A stretch of 5,938 nucleotides of DNA from Thermus sp. JCM 17653 (GTDB taxonomy: Bacteria; Deinococcota; Deinococci; Deinococcales; Thermaceae): assembly GCA_001311585.1 (NCBI GenBank), contig BBBN01000104.1, positions 1 through 5,938 on the forward strand, given 5' to 3'. The notes under the pieces were generated by a model that saw only the letters and a list, made by a program, of their open reading frames with translations, was not told where the DNA came from and did not search any database. Numbering within the stretch: the first letter of the stretch is position 1; each line of letters begins with the position of its first letter. Position numbers and translations under genes: made by a program. Positions 1-4,805 of this stretch are shown piece by piece.

Positions 1-2
1 CC

Positions 3-361
3 CTGGCCCGGGAGGGTAGCCTGGGGGAGGCCCTGGCCCAGATCGTGGCCCTGCCGCCCCTGGAGGACCCCGGGCTCCTGGCCCAGGCCCGGGCGGTGGA
101 GGTCCTGGCCCTTTTGGGCCTAGGGGAGCGGGAGGCCGCCTGGCAGAAGCTTCTGGAGACGCGGCAAGGCCCTCTCCCAAAGACCTTCCGCTTCCAGCTC
201 GGCCGCGCCTGGGACGCTTCTGCCCCGAGCTGGAAAGAAGGCTTCCCCCCACCCCCTTGGGCCTGCCCGAGGCCCTGGCTTCCACCTGGCAAATCCCGAC
301 TAAACCACTATACTTTAGGAGGGAAGGGCGGTATACTCTTACTGCAAGCGGGTCGCAGTAA
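3..361 (+). CDS. C-terminal fragment of an unidentified helical-repeat-like protein (5' end outside window, one frameshift)
   Basis: An open frame enters from the left edge (codons beginning at position 3) and gives an Ala/Leu/Glu/Arg-rich helical sequence, for example LLAQARAVEVLALLGLGERE, which resembles tetratricopeptide-type helices without a diagnostic motif. Around 204-208 coding character moves to the next frame and reads RLGRFCPELERRLPPTPLGL with G/C-ending codons, so one base appears to be missing there. That frame stops at 359-361. Codon use turns un-Thermus-like after about 290, where the suf promoter region begins, so the true end may be earlier. A stop at 301-303 in the third frame would fit if there is a second small error. 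I do not recognise the family and assign no function. No start codon is in the window; the GTG at 45 is internal to the open frame. It is co-directional with suf but probably a separate unit. Confidence 0.5.
286..314 (+). promoter_or_regulatory. Probable sigma-A promoter of the suf operon
   Basis: A TATACT hexamer at 309-314 (5 of 6 matches to TATAAT) lies 17 bp downstream of CTGGCA at 286-291 (4 of 6 to TTGACA). It sits in an AT-richer island just upstream of sufC in otherwise very GC-rich DNA. A start near position 321 would give a leader of about 68 nt. A second TATACT at 332-337 is an alternative -10, but no good -35 lies 16-18 bp before it. The assignment rests on pattern only. Confidence 0.5.
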
Positions 362-364
362 GAG
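336..364 (+). promoter_or_regulatory. Perfect 10-bp inverted repeat in the suf leader (operator or RNA hairpin)
   Basis: CTCTTACTGC at 336-345 is the exact reverse complement of GCAGTAAGAG at 355-364, with a 9-nt spacer. It begins at the last two bases of the second TATACT (332-337) and ends 14 bp before the sufC Shine-Dalgarno. As DNA it could be a repressor operator overlapping the promoter or start site. If transcription begins near 321 it would also form a stable 10-bp RNA stem in the leader. It does not look like the IscR or SufR sites I know, and no regulator gene of that kind is in the window. The repeat is certain; its function is inferred. Confidence 0.6.
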
Positions 365-378
365 GCCGGCCCGAACTC

Positions 379-384
379 AGGAGG
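379..384 (+). promoter_or_regulatory. Shine-Dalgarno of sufC
   Basis: AGGAGG lies 4 nt before the ATG at 389. It fixes the sufC start there rather than at the later ATG at 490, which begins inside the Walker A region and would remove the first beta strands of the ATPase. Confidence 0.75.
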
Positions 385-388
385 CAAG

Positions 389-1140
389 ATGAACCAGCTA
401 GAAATCCGCGACCTCTGGGCTTCCATCGACGGGGAAACCATCCTTAAAGGGGTGAACCTGGTGGTTCCCAAGGGCCAGGTCCACGCCTCATGGGCCCTAA
501 CGGGGCGGGCAAGAGCACCCTGGGCAAGATCCTGGCCGGGGACCCCGAGTACACCGTGGAGAGGGGGGAGGTCCTCCTGGACGGGGAGAACATCCTGGAC
601 CTCTCCCCGGACGAAAGGGCCAGGAAGGGGCTCTTCCTGGCCTTCCAGTACCCGGTGGAGGTGCCCGGGGTGACCATCGCCAACTTCCTCCGCCTGGCCC
701 TCCAGGGGAGGCTAGGCCGGGAGGTGGGGGTGGCGGAGTTCTGGGCCAAGGTGAAGCGGGCCCTGGAACTTCTGGACTGGGACGAGAGCTACCTCTCCCG
801 CTACCTCAACGAGGGCTTCTCCGGCGGGGAGAAGAAGCGGAACGAGATCCTGCAGCTTTTGGTCCTCGAGCCCACCTACGCCGTCTTGGACGAGACGGAC
901 TCCGGCCTGGACATCGACGCCCTCAAGGTGGTGGCCCGGGGCGTGAACGCCATGCGGGGGCCCGGCTTCGGCGCTTTGGTCATCACCCACTACCAGCGCC
1001 TCCTGAACTACATCGTCCCCGACCGGGTGCACGTGATGATGGACGGGCGGGTGGTGGCCGAGGGGGGCCCGGAGCTTGCCCTGGAGCTGGAGGCCAAGGG
1101 GTACGAGTGGCTTAGGGAAAGGGTAAGGGAGGGCGCATGA
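389..1140 (+). CDS. sufC: SufC, Fe-S cluster assembly ATPase (one frameshift)
   Basis: SufC is the cytosolic ABC-type ATPase that binds SufB and SufD and drives shape changes in the SufBC2D scaffold during Fe-S cluster assembly; it is not a membrane transporter. Correcting one missing C near 486-489 gives a 250-residue protein, the usual SufC length. In corrected numbering, Walker A is GPNGAGKST at 36-44, the Q-loop glutamine is about 87, the signature FSGGEKKR has its serine at about 145, Walker B ends in DE at 168-169 and the switch histidine (ITH) is about 201. The SufC-typical sequences [10 protein letters not shown] and DETDSGLD separate it from other ABC ATPases. Without correction, the ATG frame ends at 673 and loses homology after VPKGQVHA, while the true frame resumes at MGPNGAGKS (position 490). 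It is first in the operon, and its TGA overlaps the sufB ATG. The identification is very secure; the break is probably a sequence error. Confidence 0.95.
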
Positions 1141-2541
1141 ACGAGACCGACCTGAAGACCTAGGGGAGGAATACAAGTACCACTTCATAGACGAGGTCAG
1201 GCCCGTCTTCGTGGCCGAGCGGGGCCTCACCCAGAGAGTCATCGAGGCCATCAGCTACCACAAGAGCGAGCCCGAGTGGATGCTCAAGTTCCGCCTGCGG
1301 GCCTTTGAAATCTTCCAGAAGAAGCCCATGCCCACCTGGGGCCCCGACCTCTCGGGCCTGGACCTGGACAACCTGGTCTACTACGTGAAGCCCGCCGAGG
1401 TGCGGGACGCCAAGAGCTGGGAGGAGATCCCCGAGGAGATCCGCAGGACCTACGAGCGCCTGGGCATCCCCGAGGCCGAGCGCAAGGTGCTCGCCGGGGT
1501 GGGGGCCCAGTACGACTCGGAGATGGTCTACCACCGGGTGCGGGAGGAGCTTGAGCGCCAGGGGGTCATCTTCGTGGCCATCGAGGAGGGGATGAAGAAG
1601 TACGAGGACCTCTTCAAGGAGTACTTCGCCAAGGTGGTCCCCCCCGAGGACAACAAGTTCGCCGCCCTGAACTCCGCCGCCTGGTCCGGGGGCTCCTTCG
1701 TCTACGTGCCCCCGGGGGTCAAGGTGGAGCTCCCCCTCCAGGCCTACTTCCGGGTGAACACCCCCGAGTTCGGCCAGTTTGAGCGCACCCTCATCATCGT
1801 GGACGAGGGGGCCGAGGTGCACTACATCGAGGGCTGCACCGCCCCCATGTACTCCACGGAAAGCCTGCACACCGGGGTCATTGAGATCGTGGTGAAGCGG
1901 GGGGCGCGGAGCCGCTACACCACCATCCAGAACTGGTCCACCAACATGTACAACCTGGTGACCCAGAGGGCCCTGGTCTACGGGGACGCCTTCCACGAGT
2001 GGCTGGACGGGAACCTGGGCTCCAAGGTCACCATGAAGTACCCCTCCAGCTACCTCCTGGAGCCGGGGGCCCGCACGGAGATCCTCTCCATCGCCTTCGC
2101 CAAGACGGGCCAGCACCAGGACACCGGGGCCAAGATCCTCTTCGGGGCTCCCCACACCTCGGGGACCATCGTTTCTAAGAGCATCTCCAAGGGCCATGGC
2201 CGGGCCAGCTACCGGGGCCTGGTGAAGGTCCTGGAAGGGGCCCGCCACGCCAAGGCCAACGTGGAGTGCGACGCCCTGCTCATTGACCCCGAGAGCCGCA
2301 CGGACACCTACCCCTACATTGAGATTGAGGAGGAGACCGCCACGTGGGCCACGAGGCCACGGTTTCCAAGATCAACGACGAGCAGATCTTCTACCTCCAG
2401 TCCCGGGGCCTCAAGGAGGACGAGGCGGCGGCCCTCATCGTGCGGGGGTTCATCGAGCCCATCGCCAAGGAGCTTCCCTTGGAGTACGCCGTGGAGCTCA
2501 ACCGGCTCATTGAGCTGGAGATGGAGGGTTCCGTAGGCTAA
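1137..2541 (+). CDS. sufB: SufB, Fe-S cluster scaffold core protein (two frameshifts)
   Basis: SufB is the beta-helical scaffold subunit that accepts sulfur and builds the nascent cluster with SufD and SufC. The start ATG overlaps the sufC stop (ATGA), with GGAGG 4 nt upstream. This frame reads MNETDLKT and hits TAG at 1161; restoring one C near 1159-1160 continues as [16 protein letters not shown] second missing base, a G near 2344, joins EIEEETAT to [20 protein letters not shown]. The corrected product is 468 residues, normal for SufB. Family marks are [12 protein letters not shown] (Cys about 234), the core cysteine in VECDALLID (about 378, matching E. coli SufB Cys405) and the His-Glu pair of GHEAT (406-407, matching His433-Glu434). 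The 28-residue Cys-to-His spacing equals that in E. coli. All of these lie intact around the breaks, so the gene is probably functional in the organism. Confidence 0.95.
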
Positions 2542-2554
2542 GGGACTTGGCCCA

Positions 2555-2581
2555 GGGGGCGAGGCCTCCGCGCCTCCCCCC
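2555..2581 (+). other. GC-rich hairpin in the sufB-sufD gap
   Basis: GGGGG (2555-2559), a bulged C (2560) and GAGGC (2561-2565) can pair with GCCTC (2572-2576) and CCCCC (2577-2581) around a 6-nt loop, giving 10 bp. It lies in the only sizeable gap of the suf operon, 9 nt before the sufD Shine-Dalgarno. No T-run follows, so it may be a weak attenuator, an mRNA-stabilising stem or chance in GC-rich DNA. Confidence 0.35.
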
Positions 2582-2590
2582 TTCCCGTGC

Positions 2591-2597
2591 AAGGAGG
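2591..2597 (+). promoter_or_regulatory. Shine-Dalgarno of sufD
   Basis: AAGGAGG lies 4 nt before the ATG at 2602. This selects 2602 over the in-frame GTG at 2587, which lies upstream of the ribosome site and would translate it. Confidence 0.75.
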
Positions 2598-2601
2598 CAG
2601 G

Positions 2602-3891
2602 ATGCAGGTACTGGACAAAACGCAAGTGGAGGCCCTTTCCCAGGCTCTGGGCGAGCCCGCCTGGGTGCTGGAGAAGAGGCTAAAGGCCCTCGAGGCCTTC
2701 GCCCGCCTCCCTTATCCCAGCAAAAAGGACGAGAACTGGCGCTACACCGACCTCTCCGAGGCCCCTTTGGAACAGGAGGCGGAGGCCCCCAAGGGGCTTA
2801 GCCTTTCCCGGGACGAGCTCCCCGAGCCCGTGAAGCGCCGCCTGGAGAAGACGGACGTCTCGGGGTTTTTGGTCTTCGTGGGGCCCGACCTGGTCTACGC
2901 CGAGGTGCCGGAGGGGCTAAAGGAGAAGGGCCTCGTCTTCACCTCCTTGGCCGAGGCCCTGAAGACCCACCCGGAAAAGGTGGAAGCCGCCCTCTTCCAG
3001 GCGGTCTTCACCGAGGACAAGTTCGCCGCAAAGAACAGCGCCCTCTTCACCCACGGGGCCTTTCTCTACGTGCCCGCAGGCTAGAGGTGGAAAAGCCCCT
3101 CGGGGTCTTCAAGGTACTCCTGGAAGGGAAGGCCTCCTTCGGCCGCACCCTCCTCTTCCTGGAGGACAACGCCAAGCGCCTACATCGAGGAGTACCTCTC
3201 CTTAGACCTCCCCCCCACCCTGCACCTCTCGGCCACGGAGATGGTCCTAAGGCCTGGGGCCCGCCTGCGCCACGCCCACGTCCAGACCTTTGGAGAGGGG
3301 GTGTGGCACTTCCACCGGCAAAGGGCCCTTTTGGAGCGGGACAGCGGCCTCAACGACCTCGTGGTGAACCTCGGGGGCGCCTACGCCCGGAGCGAGGTGG
3401 CCTCGGAGCTTGTGGGCCCGGGGGCGGAAAGCGAGATGCTCGGCCTCTACTTCGGCCACGGCAGGCAGCACTTTGACCACTACACCCTGCAGCACCACGT
3501 GGAGCACCACACCCGAAGCGACCTCCTCTACAAGGGGGCGGTGAAGGACGAGGCCCGGGCGGTCTTCTCCGGGCTCATCAAGCTGGAACGGGGCGCCCAG
3601 AAGACCGACGCCTACCAGGCCAACCGCAACCTCCTCCTCTCCCCCACGGCCCGGGTGGACTCCATCCCCCAGCTGGAGATCGGGGCCAACGACGTGCGCT
3701 GCACCCACGGCTCCACCACCGCTCCCGTGGACGAGGTACAGCTTTTCTACCTCCAGTCCCGCGGGCTCCCTCGAGGCCTCGCCCAGGAGCTCCTGGTCAA
3801 GGCCCACCTGGCGGACGTCCTGGCCCGGATCCCCCTGAAGGCCCTGAGGGCCCACATAGAAGCGGTGATCGAGGAGAAGGTGCGCATCTAG
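2602..3891 (+). CDS. sufD: SufD, Fe-S cluster scaffold partner protein (two opposite frameshifts)
   Basis: SufD is the SufB paralogue that pairs with it in the SufBC2D complex and is linked to iron acquisition and cluster formation. The helical N-terminus includes the SufD-typical PSKKDENWRYTDLS. The first frame stops at TAG 3082-3084 after FLYVPAG; restoring one base near 3080 gives LEVEKPLGVFKVLLEGKAS. About 95 nt later, near 3174-3177, one extra base (or two missing) returns the frame to AYIEEYLSLDLPPTLHLS, which runs to TAG at 3889. The corrected length is about 429 residues, as expected. The C-terminal motif VRCTHGSTTAPVDEVQLFYL holds Cys367 and His369, matching E. coli SufD Cys358 and the important His360. 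The repeated FYLQSRGL shows common ancestry with SufB. The stop codon is one base before the ferredoxin gene. The identification is secure; the exact residues between 3080 and 3177 depend on the true sequence. Confidence 0.94.
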
Positions 3892-3892
3892 C

Positions 3893-4195
3893 ATGTGGAC
3901 CCCTGTGGCCAAGCTCGGCGAGTTTCAAAACGGCCGCCTCGTGGTGAAGCGGCCCGAGCACAAAAAGCCCATCCTCCTCCTCTACACGGGGGAGGAGGTC
4001 TTCGCCCTGGAGGACGTCTGCACCCACGACGACGGCCCCCTCCACGAGGGGGAAGTGGAGGACGGGGCCATCGTCTGCCCCCGGCACGGGGCCCGGTTTG
4101 ACCTGAGGACGGGGCGGCAGACCCTCCCCGCCCCTAAGCCCGTGAAGGTCTTCCCCGCCCGGTTGGAGGGGGAAACCGTTTTCCTAGACCTCTAA
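3893..4195 (+). CDS. Small Rieske-type [2Fe-2S] ferredoxin of the suf operon
   Basis: This 100-residue soluble protein is a complete Rieske domain. The first ligand pair is Cys43 and His45 in CTHDDGPL, and the second is Cys62 and His65 in CPRHGARFD; together they bind one [2Fe-2S] cluster through two Cys and two His. There is no signal peptide or membrane anchor, so it resembles soluble NirD-like or dioxygenase-type Rieske ferredoxins rather than the bc1 subunit. Its ATG is one base after the sufD stop, with AAGGTG about 10 nt upstream inside sufD, so it is probably translationally coupled to sufD. Rieske ferredoxin genes occur in suf operons of other bacteria such as Streptomyces. A role as electron donor to cluster assembly or as an early client of the machinery is plausible but not shown by sequence. 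A probable terminator follows. The frame is clean, unlike its neighbours. Confidence 0.9.
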   Translation: MWTPVAKLGEFQNGRLVVKRPEHKKPILLLYTGEEVFALEDVCTHDDGPLHEGEVEDGAIVCPRHGARFDLRTGRQTLPAPKPVKVFPARLEGETVFLDL

Positions 4196-4209
4196 GCCCA
4201 GGCCGCAAC

Positions 4210-4236
4210 CCGCCCCGGGGACGCTGCCCGGGGCGG
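4210..4236 (+). terminator. Probable terminator after the suf operon
   Basis: CCGCCCCGGG at 4210-4219 pairs perfectly with CCCGGGGCGG at 4227-4236 around a 7-nt loop, starting 14 bp after the Rieske stop codon. No clear T-run follows (TGGTCCTT only), so termination may be weak or of a type common in high-GC thermophiles. Its position between two functionally distinct operons supports the call. Confidence 0.65.
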
Positions 4237-4242
4237 TGGTCC

Positions 4243-4271
4243 TTGACGGGGATGGGGAAAGGGGTTAGGGT
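4243..4271 (+). promoter_or_regulatory. Promoter of the copZ-csoR-copA operon
   Basis: TTGACG at 4243-4248 matches 5 of 6 bases of the -35 consensus. Exactly 17 bp later TAGGGT at 4266-4271 is a poor but placeable -10. The implied start, near 4278, falls at the left end of the CsoR-type palindrome, so bound repressor would block initiation. The -35 is convincing; the -10 is tentative. Confidence 0.6.
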
Positions 4272-4276
4272 AGGGA

Positions 4277-4300
4277 TACCCACCCCCCTGGGGAGGGGTA
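4277..4300 (+). promoter_or_regulatory. Predicted CsoR operator
   Basis: This 24-bp pseudo-palindrome has outer arms TACCC (4277-4281) and GGGTA (4296-4300) and inner arms CCCC (4284-4287) and GGGG (4290-4293). Such G/C-tract pseudo-palindromes with TA ends are typical of CsoR operators. It lies just upstream of copZ in an operon that encodes CsoR, and touches the copZ Shine-Dalgarno. A further GGGTA at 4268-4272 forms a second inverted pair with the left arm. Cu(I)-free CsoR would be expected to repress here and Cu(I) to release it. Confidence 0.75.
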
Positions 4301-4305
4301 GGAGG
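4300..4305 (+). promoter_or_regulatory. Shine-Dalgarno of copZ
   Basis: AGGAGG lies 8 nt before the ATG at 4314. This makes the ATG the start, not the in-frame GTG at 4305, which overlaps the ribosome site. The first base is shared with the CsoR operator arm. Confidence 0.75.
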
Positions 4306-4313
4306 TGCGCGGA

Positions 4314-4514
4314 ATGCTAAAGCTCAAGGTGGAAGGCATGACCTGCAACCACTGCGTCATGGCGGTGAAGAAGGCGCTCCTCAAGGTGCCCGGGGTGGAG
4401 AGGGCCGAGGTTTCTCTGGAAAAGGGGGAGGCCGTGGTGGAAGGCCAAGCGGACCCCCAGGCCCTCGTCCGGGCGGTGGAGGAGGAAGGGTACAAGGCCG
4501 AGGTCCTGGCCTAG
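4314..4514 (+). CDS. copZ: CopZ-like Cu(I) chaperone
   Basis: This 66-residue heavy-metal-associated (HMA) domain protein binds Cu(I) in the cytosol and is expected to pass it to CopA and to CsoR. The metal loop is GMTCNHC, with Cys11 and Cys14 as ligands; the His between them is seen in other bacterial CopZ proteins. The rest follows the ferredoxin-like beta-alpha-beta fold of the family (ALLKVPGVERAEVSLEKGEA, ending in EEEGYKAEVLA). Its length is that of a single free-standing HMA domain. It is first in the operon, directly behind the CsoR-type operator, and its stop is two bases before the csoR ATG. The frame is intact. A mercury-binding MerP-like role is unlikely, since there is no signal peptide and the neighbours are copper genes. 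Confidence 0.92.
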   Translation: MLKLKVEGMTCNHCVMAVKKALLKVPGVERAEVSLEKGEAVVEGQADPQALVRAVEEEGYKAEVLA

Positions 4515-4516
4515 CC

Positions 4517-4801
4517 ATGTCCCACCCCCACCTGCACCTGGACCCCAAGGTGAGGGAGGAGGCCAAGAAGCGCCTTCTCTCCGCCAAGGGGCACCTGGAG
4601 GGCATCCTCCGCATGCTGGAAGACCCCCAGGTCTACTGCGTGGACGTCCTCAAGCAGCTCAAGGCGGTGGAGGGTGCCCTGGACCGCGTGGGGGAGATGG
4701 TCCTAAGGGCCCACCTCCGGGACCACGTGGCCACCGCCCACGAGCGGGGGGACGTGGAGGAGATCGTAGAGGAGCTGATGGAGGCCCTCAAGTACCGGTG
4801 A
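4517..4801 (+). CDS. csoR: CsoR, Cu(I)-sensing transcriptional repressor
   Basis: This is a 94-residue member of the CsoR/RcnR (DUF156) family of all-helical repressors that bind GC-tract operators and release DNA on binding Cu(I). The family helix KKRLLSAKGHLEGILRMLED is followed by Cys41 in QVYCVDVLKQL and by His66 and His70 in RAHLRDHV. Most CsoR proteins have Cys-His-Cys ligands; replacement of the second Cys by His is the arrangement described for Thermus thermophilus CsoR. The N-terminus adds a His-rich MSHPHLHL stretch that might also touch metal. It lies between copZ and copA with gaps of 2 and 4 bases, so it probably controls its own operon through the palindrome at 4277-4300. The frame is intact. 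RcnR (nickel/cobalt) and FrmR (formaldehyde) relatives are disfavoured by the ligands and neighbours. Confidence 0.93.
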   Translation: MSHPHLHLDPKVREEAKKRLLSAKGHLEGILRMLEDPQVYCVDVLKQLKAVEGALDRVGEMVLRAHLRDHVATAHERGDVEEIVEELMEALKYR

Positions 4802-4805
4802 GGCC

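Noticed and set aside
45..392. A complete 115-residue gene starting at GTG 45 and running into sufC
   Set aside because: The frame is open upstream to the window edge, and after about 206 coding character switches to another frame; the tail crosses the promoter and leader region.
490..1140. Start of sufC at the ATG at 490
   Set aside because: It begins at the Walker A motif, lacks a ribosome site and drops the conserved N-terminal strands encoded from 389, which are correct SufC sequence in the neighbouring frame.
1160..2248. Long open frame on the minus strand opposite sufB
   Set aside because: It is a shadow of the high-GC sufB codons; the translation is low-complexity (Gly/Leu/Val/His/Asp-rich) with no recognisable domain, while the + strand encodes an unmistakable SufB.
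2344..2541. A separate small gene beginning at 2344
   Set aside because: It is the C-terminal end of SufB ([19 protein letters not shown]) displaced by one missing base, not an independent gene.
3247..3912. Minus-strand open frame opposite sufD
   Set aside because: Same GC-driven shadow pattern; no motif, no ribosome site and full overlap with conserved SufD sequence.
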